From Paramecium pentaurelia (Eukaryota; Ciliophora; Oligohymenophorea; Peniculida; Parameciidae): 64,000 nucleotides of DNA. The position numbers and the translations under genes were made by a program. The DNA lies in assembly GCA_905183005.1 (NCBI GenBank), contig CAJJDO010000147.1, positions 1,521 to 65,520 of the forward strand. The letters are read 5' to 3'. This document shows, piece by piece, positions 27,401-39,211 of this stretch. Every line of letters starts with the position of its first letter. Within the stretch, counting starts at the first letter, position 1. A model generated the notes under the pieces. The model was not told where the DNA came from. It worked only from the letters and a program-made list of their open reading frames with translations, and did not search any database.

Positions 27401-28410
27401 ATTTGATTGACTAGTTTATCTTTTTCTTATTCAAATTATTTTTATATTGGAACTTTATTCATTCCACGTAGTACGTTTAATTTAATATAATTGTAACTCT
27501 TGCCATGTATTTTAAATTCATTAGGCATTTATTATAAAAGGCAATCATTATCCAGCATCTATTATAACTGTACAATTGATGATCCTTTTTTGTATACCTT
27601 TAACATTGACAATAAAAAAGAATATATATCGTTATCAAAAAGATTCTGTTCACACTCTATTTATTAAAAATTGTATTTTAATAAATTTCTTAAATCAGGT
27701 GGCAAGTACTATCTAGTACCTTATATTGAATATTTTCCTTTTTAATTTTCATAAAATTATGCACATCCAAAATCACTAATTAACCAACCCTTTTAACAAG
27801 TATACATAATATTTGATAATTTAATATCTCTATGAGCTATTCTTAAAGAATGCATTTCCAATATTTATTATAAGATTTAATGATATATACTAATAAATTC
27901 ATCATATTAAATATCAACCTTAGCTATATACTCATCTAAAGTTGTATATGCAATTTCCATCCCAGCAAAAGTAGTAAAATAGTTTATGGATTCTTATATA
28001 ACATATACTCTATCAGGTAGTAATAAAGAGCTATTAGGAAATTTTATATTTAATAAATTCTAAATCTTGTATTCATTCACTTATTGTAAAATCTCATCAG
28101 CTTAACATCTTTAATGTACTTTTACAGCACATAAATATTTTGATATTAAATGCCAGCAGATGAAAACAGTTCCAAAACTTCCAGACCCTAAAATTGGTTG
28201 ATTCTCATTTAAATATCTTTTGTTCATTATTTATGATATATTATAGGGAACTTCTTAAGCTAATATAAAAGTTTCCTCATTCTCAAGAATTAATTTTAAA
28301 GCAATTCTTTGTTCAAAAGAGTAAAACCTCTCATTGTTATTTGCCATATCAAAATAACCTTATGTTTCATCTGATTCACTAGATCTAGTTGTTCTGTTCT
28401 CTTAACTCAT
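24466..28410 (-). CDS. Protein kinase with C-terminal TPR-like region (model broken by assembly duplication)
   Basis: The N-terminus starts at 28410, followed by a protein kinase domain with GSGSFGTVF, AVK lysine, HRDIKLSNIMY and SDFGCAQ, so catalysis is likely. After the kinase comes a helical region with TPR-like repeats (for example IQLDQFESALQILEEL). It ends in a leucine-rich coiled coil (LENEILRLANLN) before TGA at 24466. Introns of 31 and 29 nt lie near the 3' end. The join between the kinase and TPR frames, about 25,960 or its copy at 27,140, needs an intron of length 3n+2 that I could not place (a 50-nt candidate exists). A 1,179-nt segment of the gene appears twice around one N. The true gene is probably 1,180 nt shorter. 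Family-specific function is unknown. Confidence 0.7.
25742..26920. repeat. First copy of identical 1,179-nt direct repeat
   Basis: This copy matches 26922-28100 at a constant offset of 1,180 nt, apparently without mismatch by eye. It ends immediately before the single N at 26921. It lies inside the kinase-TPR gene. Best read as overlapping contig ends that were joined without merging. Confidence 0.92.
26921..26921. other. Single-base assembly gap (N)
   Basis: The only ambiguous base in the window. It sits exactly between the two identical 1,179-nt copies, which marks a scaffold join. Confidence 0.97.
26922..28100. repeat. Second copy of identical 1,179-nt direct repeat
   Basis: Second copy, starting immediately after the N. 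It continues directly into the unique 5' part of the kinase gene, so one of the two copies is redundant. Confidence 0.92.
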
Positions 28411-29338
28411 TAAATAAATTATTTTTAATAATTTAATTAATCTGATAAAAGATTCTTTTAATTTATATGATGATTCTAATAGAGTCAGATTTATACAATA
28501 TATGTTAAAATATTTTAAGATTAATCAATATATATTTTAGAATATATAAAAATGAATATCCAGCTATCTTTTACAATAATTTTTAAATATAAATTATTGA
28601 TATTCTATATTTGAAGTAATTATATTAATGAGAGTCTAAAAAAGAAATAATATATAATGCGGATATCAATATTAAAAAATGAATAATATTCTATATTTAT
28701 TTAAATAAATACCATATGGCTTATGATTCTAAAAATGATTAATCTTTCCTTCTAAATTCCTTAATTACTATTTTTAGATATAAATAAATAGTTTTAAAAG
28801 TTTTAGGTTTAAAATATTTATTATTCCATTATAATAGATAAAGTACTAAATAGATTTATGAAGAAATTAGACTTTATTTATTACATTCCTTTTTTTAACT
28901 TTTTTGAATTCTTGATAATATAAATGATTTTATATTATTTTTTCATTTCTCCTTTTAACCTATTCTAATTTATTTTTATTGAGAATATTCTAATGCTTTC
29001 TAGTTATTCTATGAAATAATAACATTCTAATATAGTATCCCTATCATATTTTTACATTAGATATAAAAATAAAATTTATTTAGATATAACTTACACATAA
29101 CCCATACTGATATATATCCAACTAAAATAATATTGAGAAAAATGAACTTAATAAGTATATCTATGATTGTTTCTATTTATTAATATTATTGCATTAAAAG
29201 AAATAAGAGAGTTATTAAAATCAGTGATTATAAATCTACTTGATATTGATAAAATTATTTCTAATATATAGAATTATGCAGAAGTTGAAAAAGAAAATAA
29301 TGAATATCTAATTAATAGATTAATTCTTGAATAACTAA
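28411..29338. other. Long AT-rich intergenic region
   Basis: This stretch of 928 nt lies upstream of the kinase-TPR gene and downstream of the histone H1 gene (both minus). Open frames are short and protein-like composition is lacking. I see no tRNA or other RNA fold. It should contain the kinase promoter and the H1 3' processing signals. Confidence 0.45.
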
Positions 29339-29640
29339 TCATTTCTTGGCTTATTTCTTACTTCCCTTCTTAGGAGCCTTCTTTGTAGCTTTTTTAGTAG
29401 CTTTCTTTGCTTTTGTTGCTTGCTTTCCTTATTTTTTGGGAGTGGATGCAGCAACTGGTGTTGCGGTAGTTGGTGCTGGTGCTGTTGTTGTTGTCACTGG
29501 GGCTGGTGCTGGAGTTGCATCAGTGGTCTTTTTTGTTACTTTTTTAACATTCTTTGTAGCTTCTACAATAAATTAAATATTTGACTTGGTGTTCCAGCCT
29601 TCTTAGCTCCCTTGTTTCCTTTTGTTGCTCCTTTTGCCAT
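29339..29640 (-). CDS. Linker histone H1-like protein without globular domain
   Basis: A 92-residue protein made almost wholly of Lys, Ala, Thr and Pro. It starts MAKGATKGNKGAKKAG, has an Ala/Pro/Thr middle, and ends in tandem AKKATKK-type motifs. This matches the ciliate macronuclear linker histones, which lack the winged-helix globular domain. It would bind linker DNA in the macronucleus. A 23-nt intron at 29563-29585 is needed to keep the frame. Its donor is GTC rather than the usual GTA. The codon choice is richer in G and C than that of neighbours, as expected for an abundant protein. The open frame on the opposite strand (29346-29576) is a shadow of this gene. Confidence 0.85.
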
Positions 29641-29689
29641 CTTAATTATGTTATCTTATTTTTATTATTATTTTTTTTTGTTATAAGCT

Positions 29690-29910
29690 TTAAATTCGAA
29701 ATATTAAAATTTCGTTAATTTCATTGGTTTATTTGTGATTTTTTTGGATAATGATATTGCATACCTTTAATTATCAAATAGCCAATTCTGCACATCTATT
29801 TCTGATAGTTTAATTTAAACATCAATTAATTTCAAAATTTCCCCTACTAGAGCACCTCAAAATGTAAATTATTTTTCTTGATTTGCTCTTTTAAAGCATG
29901 AAATCATTAT
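29690..29910 (-). pseudogene. Possible gene remnant upstream of H1
   Basis: A minus-strand frame starting at an ATG near 29905 reads MISCFKRANQEK, meets one TGA, and is then open for about 55 codons with protein-like composition. There is no motif I recognise, and no intron that removes the TGA is evident. It could be a decayed gene or chance. Confidence 0.18.
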
Positions 29911-30085
29911 GAAACACTCTAGCTAACAGTAATCTTATGTTAAACAATTAAAAATGTTTCAATCCATACTTATAAAATAAAGTTTGAAGTGAAATTTTTA
30001 AAAAGTTGTTTTTACAAAAAAAGTAATAATAATTTTATTTTATTAATATTTAATGAATATAATTTAATTATTTAATAATTTATTA

Positions 30086-30350
30086 TCAACTTATTTTCAT
30101 ATTCCCTATCGTAATTTAGAACATTTTCATAACCTTAGATAACACAAATCTTCTGCAATAAATAACAGCATAAATAAAATCTTCAACATAATCTATGTCA
30201 ATTAAAACGGCTGTTTTTTTTTTAAATTTCTAATATAAGAATTTCTTATCATTTCGATGTTTTTTTTCTCTTATTCTTCTTTTGATTAGTATATTGATTT
30301 CTAGTTACTCCTATTCAAATTTAAGTTTCTTTGTATCCCTATTGTTTAGA
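30086..30350 (-). CDS. Possible unidentified gene or remnant (3' part)
   Basis: A minus-strand frame of about 88 codons ends in TGA at 30086. It is strongly basic, then hydrophobic (KTAVLIDIDYVEDFIYAV). Further upstream, to about 31000, other minus frames are open in pieces but are broken by TGA, and I could not link them with introns. No domain recognised. It may be a decaying gene. Confidence 0.22.
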
Positions 30351-31220
30351 TAGATAAAATTTAATTTAAATAAATAAGTAAATAAATATCTTATAAGTAA
30401 CACAAAATTGTATTCTCTTATTCATTTAAAGTGGAATATTCATTTATTTCTATAATTCAAAATTAAGTTCTGCTATATGATATTTTTAAATATATTAATG
30501 TATATTCATCTTCAATATTTAAGATCATATCCTAAATTCTTTTCAATTTAAATGTATTTCTCCATTAAGATTGTAATTTACTTTTATTAATTAATCAATA
30601 ATCACTAAAATCTATTGAGATCATTTTTATGTTTAGTAATTTAAAACATAATCATCATTTTATAATCAAATGTCTATTAACCACCTCATTTTTTTCTTAA
30701 TCTAATTCAAGTTGATTAATAATAGAATATATCCAGAAGCCTATTATTAGATTGATTTTCTTTCTATCAACTTAGTTAGAATTTTTGTAATTGAATTTAA
30801 TAATTAGATTTTACTCATATCATACTAAATTTTAGGTTATTTCAATATTTTAATAATAATTTTAATAGTAAATTGAAATTAAATGACATAAGATTTTACC
30901 CTTATTTATTCATAATTAATTCCTTTATTAATTAAATATATTGGATAAGGTTATTTAATATAAAAGTATAATTAAACGAATTCTAGAGAATTAATTTCTT
31001 TTTGTTTCTATAAATAAATATTATTGTTTTTTTACTTCAATATTTATTGAATAGGAATAAAACTTGAATAGAATTATGTTATGTCTTAATTCATAATATA
31101 TTATAAAATATTCCTAAGATTTGGTTACTTATTGAATAATAAATATGATATTAGCTAGAAACATAATTTATGAAATATAATATTAATTTTTTAATAATAT
31201 AGTTAAAAATAATTTAAATT
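30351..31220. other. AT-rich region with broken open frames
   Basis: Apart from the broken minus-strand frames mentioned for the preceding remnant, I see nothing definite. The right end should carry the promoter of the coiled-coil gene that starts at 31221. Confidence 0.35.
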
Positions 31221-32018
31221 ATGAATTCAACAACTCCTAAATCAAGTGGAATCAATTATGCAAGTATAATTTTAATTATAACCTGATGGTAGAATTAAGA
31301 AAGCAAAGATCAAATTAAGACACTTTACCAAAATCAATGTCAACCAATATAAAAATGGATATCAATCAAACTTAATAATTTGGAGGGATTAAGCATAGAA
31401 GTACTTCTTAACACAATATTCATGAAATGGCATAAATTTAATTGTTTGATTAATGTTTAGTGAAATAAGCAAATTAAAATGAGTTTCTGGTTTTCCTTGA
31501 TCGTCAAATGCAATATTATAATTAAACAACACCTGTAATAAAATTATTTATAACCTTAGCAAAATTTTTCATCTTTTAGAATCAATAATAAAACAATTCA
31601 AGAAGAAAAGAAAAAACTTTAAATTGAACTCTAAAAATTTAATTAAGAAAATGCTTTTTTAATTAAAGAAATAAAAGACTTAAATAAAACTAAACAAATG
31701 CTCGTAAAGAGATATGATGCTTTATAAGGTTTAATATTAAAGGAACGATTAAACAACTAACCTAGAGTTCATTAATATAGCAATCCAAAATTTTAACATC
31801 TTTTTAATCAAATATCACCAGTTTAAGAGACTATATCTTCATTAACTGATGAAAGAGTAACAAAATTTATATTAATCTTATTTTAGTTTGAGAGTAATGC
31901 AACTTCACTTGATTCTTCTCTATCATATGAGGATGATCAATCATCTGCATCGTAATTACTAGATTTATTATAGAAAAATTCGAAGCATAGATTCAATTTT
32001 TAGAAGCAAATGGTATGA
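31221..32018 (+). CDS. Hypothetical coiled-coil protein
   Basis: A predicted protein of 237-247 residues. The first ~90 residues are Ser/Gln-rich. The middle forms a strong coiled coil (IQEEKKKLQIELQKFNQEN and the following leucine heptads). The tail is Ser/Asp-rich. Introns of 29 and 25 nt are required to keep the frame. A third candidate of 30 nt (GTAACA...TTTTAG, near 31857-31886) is a multiple of three without in-frame TGA, so both spliced and unspliced forms would be translatable. I do not recognise the family, and a cytoskeletal role is only a guess from the coiled coil. Confidence 0.65.
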
Positions 32019-32119
32019 TAATATTTAATTTTGTTTTTTTTTTAATTTTTAAATTGCTTATTTTTTTAGTTATTATATAAAACTAAATATAAAAACAATA
32101 TTTAGGAAACATAAATAAA

Positions 32120-33165
32120 TCATTTATTTAATATACCAGATGCAATTTCTTTTAAAAATACTTTATTATCTGTTTCTTATCTATCAGTTTCCCAATTTTT
32201 AAGTCGGCTTTTCATTTTTTTTAATTATTTTTTCATTTCTACTATTTTTGGTTCAAAATCTTATGGAAATTTAAATTTTTCATCACTTTATTCTTAAATT
32301 AAATCTTTAATTTTTTTATTGTTATCTAAAAATTATTTAATATATTCTTTCTGAATAAGAGAAGGTAATTTAAAATTTAGAAAGTGTTAATGTTTAGAGG
32401 AAGTTTATTAAATTTATTTTCTCACTTTAATAAGTGAAGGAGATCTTGATTATTTTAATTTTTCTAATTTAGATATTGGAAATAATTAGAAATTTTCAGA
32501 ACTTTAATTTTTGACTATTGATTATTGAGGTGGAGATTAGAGAATTTGTTTTTTTTTATTTAAGATATTTTCATAAGCAGCTTTCCTATATTCTTCAAAT
32601 TAAGGTTAAATAGATTAATCTTAAGAGAGTAATAAGCTTTATCTTTCAGTAGTTGCCTAAATAACTTTCATTCGTAATTCAGCATTAGATCTACTCCTTT
32701 ACTTACCTAAATAAATAACATTGATTACTGATATGTCGATCATCTAAAGATAGTTTTTTTTGTGGCAATTTCAACTTCACAGGATCATTTTATATCCATT
32801 TTTCATTTGAAGTTTCTTAAACTTACTAAATGTTTTATTTTTTAGGTGTTGAATATTTATCTGCTTAAAATAACCTATTCATTCTGTCTCTTTCATTAAT
32901 AAAAGGAATAAAAATAGAGTCCCCTTGCTTTGGTTCATATTAATTTTCTAGTAAAATATGTTATTTTCATAGTTGTACTATCATTTTCATGATTCTGAAG
33001 TGTCATTAATATAGGCATAGCACCAGGAACATTATTTGATAAAGGATTAGAAAGTGTACATTTGGCCCTTATTATTCCTATACTCATATTATAATTTATT
33101 AATATTTGTTTAATTTTACTAAGGTGAATATTCATTTCATAAACTTTATTGTATTATTGAATCAT
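32120..33165 (-). CDS. Hypothetical coiled-coil protein
   Basis: A 330-residue protein. The start ATG at 33165 begins MIQQYNKVYEMNIHLSKIK. The C-terminal third is a long charged coiled coil (EMKKQLKKMKSRLKNWE). Two introns, 31 nt (32948-32978) and 22 nt (32707-32728), restore one continuous frame and give an exact multiple of three. A shorter 16-nt alternative at the second site also works, but the 22-nt one reads better. No enzymatic motif is present. Its stop lies 102 nt from the convergent gene at 31221-32018. Function unknown. Confidence 0.7.
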
Positions 33166-33257
33166 AATTTCTATATCTATTATGTTTTAACTTTTTTAGA
33201 TTGAATTAAGGAATAGTTGAAAATAGATATTAATATATATTTAATTTGATTTATAAA

Positions 33258-36200
33258 TCATTAATAAAAGTTCTCATACTTTTTTAATATCTCATCAAAC
33301 TCAACATAATTAAATTCTATGCCTTAATATGCAAATCTAAAATAATAATATAAATAATTAATACAACCTTTTGCAAATAACTCTGAATTGATCATCAGTT
33401 AATGGTAATTTATGAAAATCCATAATAGATCTAAATCTAGTAAAAGTGATTTTACCTGATTTAGTTTTATCCTAAAATATTACTTATAAATAATATACTT
33501 TATCTTAAAAGTGAGGTTTAAGCAAAATCCTATGTTTTCTAACAACTTCACCCAATCTTAACATAATTGCATGTAAAGCTTCTTCTTCCTCTTGAGTTAA
33601 TGCATCTCTAGGATCAAGAAAAGTGGGAATAACATGAACAGGTGGTTTCATTAATGGATCCTTATCTAATCCCTAATTATATTTTTAATAAATTAAATTA
33701 CTGTTTTTGTAAATACAATTTCTACATCCTCTATAAACTTAGCATAATTAACTCTAATTGGATCTTCAGGAACAACATACATAGTTTCTAATAGATCTAA
33801 ACTTTCTTAATCTAAATCTATTTTCATTTGACTAAGAACTCCTCTAAATTTATTAGTAGGCATCAATCCTTTTCTTAAAGGATCAAAATCTTTAAAATAA
33901 TCACCCAATCTAAGTCTTTTCACTTTAACAGCTACTTTAATCTATTCTAATAACACAGAAGGTTATAACTAAATTAAATTTATGATTATACTTTTTCTTT
34001 TTCTTTTGGTTTAACTCCAACATAAGCCTAAGATGCTCCAGATTCTGTTTGAATTTCCAATGGTGGTTAAGTGTCATTTATAAATTGAACATATCTGATA
34101 TCTCCATCATCTTCTGCAGCATAGATCTTAACTACTGCCTAAAATTCTTCATCTGATAATATAAAATTAACAGTAGCTAATGTTTATCTAAATTATTTTG
34201 GAGACACTTTATTTCTACCTAATTTATCCCAATCTTAAAAGAATTATTTAATATCTAGTCTAGTTGCCTTACAAAAATATTAAAATTTCTTTTTCACAAC
34301 TTCAGCAACTTATCTATCTCTTTCAGTAATTGAGACTCTACCATAATTATATTAAGTAGACATTTATGGTACATTTTCTGATGGACTTACTTTTTCCAAA
34401 TTTTTTGTAGTAAATACTTAATCAACTTAATCAGTAAATTCTTTCCATAAAACAAATCCTTATTTATCCTTACATCCAAAATTATTAAGAATTAATTAAA
34501 ATTCTGCATCAGACAAGAGTATTTTTGCCATACTCAATCCTTTTCTTAATTATGTTACTGTTATTGTTCCACTTCTTAATTTATCAAAATCTCTTAAGAA
34601 TTCTGCAATTCTTTATCTTTATTCTTTGACTATTCTTCTCAATTTTGCCATTAAATCTTCAAAATCATTAGGTTAATCATTTCTAATAAATGCTTAAGTC
34701 AAATTATCTGATTTAACATAATTTTTAAATGCATCTGCATGTGATCTACTTATAGCTACTCCTTCATCTGATTAATCTACAATTCTACAAAAATCATAGT
34801 AATTAACTTCATTTAAATTTGCTTTATCTACAAATCTCTTTAATAATAGATTTAATGAAACTGGATCTGGAAATAAATTAAATTAATTAAGAATTCTTAA
34901 AAATTGATTAGTTGTTATGTAACCTTATTTAGTTTTATCAAAATCTTCAAATACTGGTTTTAATAAAACTCTCTTATTTTGAATAGCTTATTTATATTTC
35001 ATAAGTAATTCATCTAATTAAATTGCCTCCTATTCTGTCATCTATAAATATCTTCTTCTTGCAGGTAAAGTAGTTGAATCATCTATTTAAGGAACTAAAG
35101 CTTATGGTTCTTTATCAATTCCTTTTATTGTAAATATTTTATCAACATCTTCACAAAATTAATTATAATCCACTTAACCATTTGGAATCTTATCAACCTT
35201 ATATTGATTCAATAAAATTGATATTTCTTTTTCAGATACAGGAATATTTTATATATGCAATATTCTAGCAAACTAAATTAATACAAATATATATATGTAA
35301 TACCTATGATTCAGTCACTAATCCTTTTCTTAAAGAATCAAAATCTTTAAAAAATTCTCTTATTCTAATTCTTTTCATAACAACATCTCCTTAGATCTTT
35401 TTTAATACTTAATGTAATGTATTAATATTATCAGTCAATTTTTTTGATGTGAATAAAGTAGAAATCAAATCTAATCCCTCTTTGTCTTCAATAAAATCAT
35501 CATCTGGATGAATCTATATAATTATTTTTCTTATTTTACATCTTTTGGATTCTATTTGATTCCGGTTATAACTCCACTTAACATTTCTTATACATTGTCA
35601 ACATCATCACAAAATTTTACATAATTAACTTCCTTAGGATTTCCATTATCAATATATTATCTTATAAGTAATTGTAAATATTAGTCTTTTGGTAATAATC
35701 CTAATTAATTTAATACTCTTGAAAATTAATCAATAGTAATATGAGAACATGCAGTTCTATCAAAATCTTAAAATGGCTATTTTAAGAATATTCTTTTTGT
35801 TGCTATCTTTCTTTTTATAGCCTACATCAATCTTTTTACAGTGTCCTCTTCATCTTAATTGAAAATCTAAATATAACAAATTTCAATACTTATGGAGCTT
35901 AAAATACTTAAGCCTTTGCTTCATTGTTTAGAAATTACTCTTCAAGTTTGTTACAAAATGTTGTATATTGTACTAAACCATCATTTAGTTTATATCTTCT
36001 AATGATTTCCTCAATATCTTCCTTTGTAAAATGAAAATTTATCATAGATAATGCAGACCGAAACTAAAGATGAATCATACAATAATACCTTATCTTCTGT
36101 CACCCAACCCTTTCTTAATCGATCAAAATCAGTGAAGAATTCTCTGACTCTTATTTACTTTTTATACACATCTTATTGTAATCTTGTCTCTATATCTTGT

Positions 36201-36280
36201 TACACATAGGTTCCAACTAAACCTTTGAATAAGATAAATTTACTTATAGATTGTCCTGCAGAAACTAAAGCTGTAGCCAT
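33258..36280 (-). CDS. Multi-EF-hand protein, EFCAB6-like
   Basis: A 935-residue protein built of about six tandem modules, each a pair of EF-hand-like helices. A recurrent signature such as REFFTDFDRLRKGWVTEDKF or RLGDYFKDFDPLRKGLMPT is followed by a second hand ending in VNYVKFCDDVD. Many loops lack the full set of Ca2+ ligands (Asp at position 1 is kept but several others are not), so some hands are probably structural. The architecture matches EFCAB6/DJBP, found in axonemal doublet microtubules in other species. Eight introns (25, 23, 26, 31, 23, 29, 27 and 31 nt) give an exact frame. The start is the ATG at 36280 (MATALVSAGQ). A ciliary role is inferred from the family. Confidence 0.8.
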
Positions 36281-37289
36281 CCTTCAGTTATCTTTTTTTT
36301 TGAGTATATATATTATTTAATTTATAGTCTTTCAAAACATCATAATAATTATAATTTCTCATTTTCAAAATTAGAACTGAAATCTTTCTATACAATAAAT
36401 ATTATTAGACATAAATACCTTTAAATTATTTGCAAATTAATATTATTAAAAATAACTAAACATTTAGTATAATATATGCAACATTAAAGAACTATCTAAA
36501 ACAAGAAAATATAATTTGTCAATTATGTAACACTTCCAATCTTGAGGTAAATACAATAATAAACCTTATAAAATGGAGAAAAAAAGATTGAAAAAGAAAA
36601 ATGAACATATAAATTTTATGTGTTTATAATTTAATATATTAAAATCTAAATTTCTTCACTCTATATATAACTTCAATTTTATATATTTGTTTATTATTAT
36701 TATATTTTATATTCTAACACTTTATTAAAAGATATGAATAAATAAAATTAAGTTGTTATAAAAAGTTTTTTAATAATATATGAAAAGATTAAGTATTCTT
36801 TATTCTAATTCTATTATTATTTCTATATAATTTCAAATTTCATGTGATATTTATTAAACTAAATACTAAAAATCATAATGTTTATAAAGTATATAATAAT
36901 ATTGTTATTCATCAATTGATTTAATAAGATTGATTATGAATATTATATAAATAGTATATAGTTTATTATTTAAAATACATATTATCAACTCAATACTTTT
37001 ATTTAATTTCTATATTTAATTTCTTATCTATCTATCAATTAATTCAAGAATTAGTATTCATATAAAGATTGTTTTAATATATTAGAATTTAATCAATAAA
37101 AATAATAATTAATATAATTCATAAGCTTTAATTAATAAGAAAACCTGAATTCTAATAAAACATTATGATGGATGTTTATATAATTCACCCAATTATAATT
37201 ATATTTATAAAAATTATTTTGTAATTAAATAATTAGAAATTGTAATTAATTAGTAAGATCTGAATTTTAAATAAATTATTTTATTTAAG
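36281..37289. other. AT-rich intergenic region
   Basis: About 1 kb lies between the EF-hand gene start and the end of the helix-turn-helix gene, both on the minus strand. Frames are short, and simple A/T tracts dominate. I see no gene. It should hold the EF-hand gene's promoter. Confidence 0.45.
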
Positions 37290-37787
37290 TCATTTCTAAT
37301 AAGGTTAAGTGAATGTTTGAAAAGCATAATTTGATTATGCAAAAGATGTTAGTTAATTCTTGATTTATTCACACCAAAAAGAAAGCATCATAAAATTATT
37401 ATTATTCTCATTTTCTTAAATTTCTTGTTATTCATTCTCCTCTTTCTGACTTTTAATTGATTTCTCAATACAGTTTTCTGTTTTTTGACAATAAAGATAA
37501 GTTGACATTTAGGGTTGAACAGGGTTTAAAACAATATCATATATACGGATTATTTTTTTAAGTTTTCTTACTCTACTCTCCTTTTTACCTACTCTTCCTT
37601 CTCTCATATATGTATTAATGATGGACTTACAAGTAGATTGTAATATATTATGTTCTTAGGCAACCTATTATGATAGAGAAAGTAGAATTACATCTGCTAT
37701 TGATTTCTTTTCATTTAAGATCTAATGAATGATTTGTTCTCTTAGTTCATTATTTATCTTGCTGTATTGTTTTTTGAGGTCTTCCAT
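37290..37787 (-). CDS. Helix-turn-helix protein, unassigned
   Basis: An intron-free frame of 165 residues. Residues ~15-75 look like a helix-turn-helix of the type that begins with a helix, has a short helix around AQEHNILQSTCKSIINTY, and ends EGRVGKK. This pattern occurs in transposase-derived and homeodomain-like DNA-binding proteins of ciliates. The C-terminal half is Gln/Asn/Glu-rich and has no catalytic motif. The ATG lies 82 nt downstream of the TFIIIC subunit stop on the same strand. I cannot exclude that it is a terminal exon of that gene, but no intron joins them cleanly. Specific role unknown. Confidence 0.5.
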
Positions 37788-37869
37788 TAATGAATTATAT
37801 TTTTATTATATGATGACAAAAATTTTGTTTAGAACTTAATTATTTCATAATCCTTAAATTAAAATCTGA

Positions 37870-38900
37870 TCATTATTTGTTCTGATGTTATCTCATACTT
37901 TTAATTTTTCGAACAATTATCTTCATTTGTTGTTTTTCAAACCATCCATACTTTTCGAAATCTTTTGAATTTGGTGGATTTTGTTTTCCTTTATTAATTA
38001 CCTCATTAATTATATTATCTATATCCTTATCTTATAAATCACAAAGTTATAATAAGGTAAAACATTTTTATGGATAATCTTAATCATCACTATTTGATTC
38101 TTCATTTTAATTATTCTTTATATTTATTGTTTAATATTATGCTGCTGTTGGATTCAATTGAGGATTGAATTATTTTAATACATAGCATTTAGCCCATGGT
38201 CCATTATAATAATAATAAACCATTTAACCTAATTTTTCTTCATATTACTAAAATTATTTTAATTCTTTAATTAATTATTTCTTTAACCATATTGGTTTTC
38301 TTTAAAATAATTAATTTAAGATTGGATCAATATCTTAATTATTTTCATTTATATTAGAATGAGCTTCTCCAAATTTTAATGGTGTAATAAAATTTTTCTT
38401 TTCAACTTTATTTCTCTTTACATATTTTTTCATTAAATTAATTTTAAAATTAGAACCTCTCCAACAAAATGGTTTAGCTATGTCTCTTGGAACATGTTAT
38501 TTTTATAATTGATAAGGTTTACATTATATATATTCTATTTAGTTAATTAATAATAATAACTATTACTTTTAAATTAATCTAAGATGTTTTAATCATTTTC
38601 ACCTTCAAAATAAAAATCTTAAAAATAATATTAAGAATCATAAGTATCATTAATTTCACTTTCATATTCTAATTTATAAACTACAATATTTGGATCACTC
38701 TTATGTTAAAATTTTCTCATTCTAAAAATGATATTAGTTTGATTCATTTTTTTTAATATAAACTTTCCCTTTTCAGAATTTATCACTTATAAATCAAGTG
38801 GTTTTGTTTTATTATTTGGGAATTAAAAAGTTTATAAATCCACTTATTTGATTTCAGAATTAAAGTGAAAAGGTAGAGTTAAATGTGAATATTCATTCAT
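37870..38900 (-). CDS. TFIIIC subunit 5-like (GTF3C5/Tfc1 family)
   Basis: A 332-residue protein. The N-terminal part has the beta-rich segment typical of the family. Around residue 130 it reads HVPRDIAKPFCWRGSNFK. The diagnostic stretch follows: QRKPIWLKKQLIKEL, then YYYYNGPWAKCYV, then FNPQLNP. This is the tau95 DNA-binding region that contacts the A box of tRNA gene promoters for RNA polymerase III. The C-terminus is acidic then basic. A 32-nt intron rejoins frames exactly just before the conserved block. It is divergent from the Rab2 gene, 311 nt away. It is shorter than metazoan homologues (about 500 residues), as is common in ciliates. Confidence 0.75.
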
Positions 38901-39211
38901 TTTTTTTTACAATAATATAATATAATAAATAAAATAAATTTTAAAATATTCAATTCTGATAATCACATTAGATATGTTTATTATTATTCATTTTCATAAA
39001 TAATCTTTTAAATTCAAATAAAATAAAATCTAAATAAGTATATAAAGTTCTATTATTAATATATTATTTACACCATCTAATATAATTGTTTCATTTTAAT
39101 TAAGAATTGTAGATAAATGTGGAATATTGTAAAAGTATCTAATTTAATTAGTTTAAGCTTAAGTTTATAAACTATTTATCTATATTAAATTTTTAAAATA
39201 AATAATACAGA
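38901..39211. promoter_or_regulatory. Divergent intergenic region
   Basis: A 311-nt AT-rich spacer between the divergent TFIIIC-subunit gene (minus) and the Rab2 gene (plus). It should contain both promoters. No motif stands out. Confidence 0.4.

Noticed and set aside
25742..28100. A genuine tandem gene duplication
   Set aside because: The copies appear identical and meet at a single N, so an unmerged assembly overlap is far more likely.
29346..29576. Plus-strand hydrophobic Ala/Val/Phe-rich frame resembling a membrane protein
   Set aside because: It is the exact antisense of the Lys/Ala-rich histone H1 gene. Lys and Ala codons read backwards give Phe, Leu and Gly/Ser/Ala-type residues.
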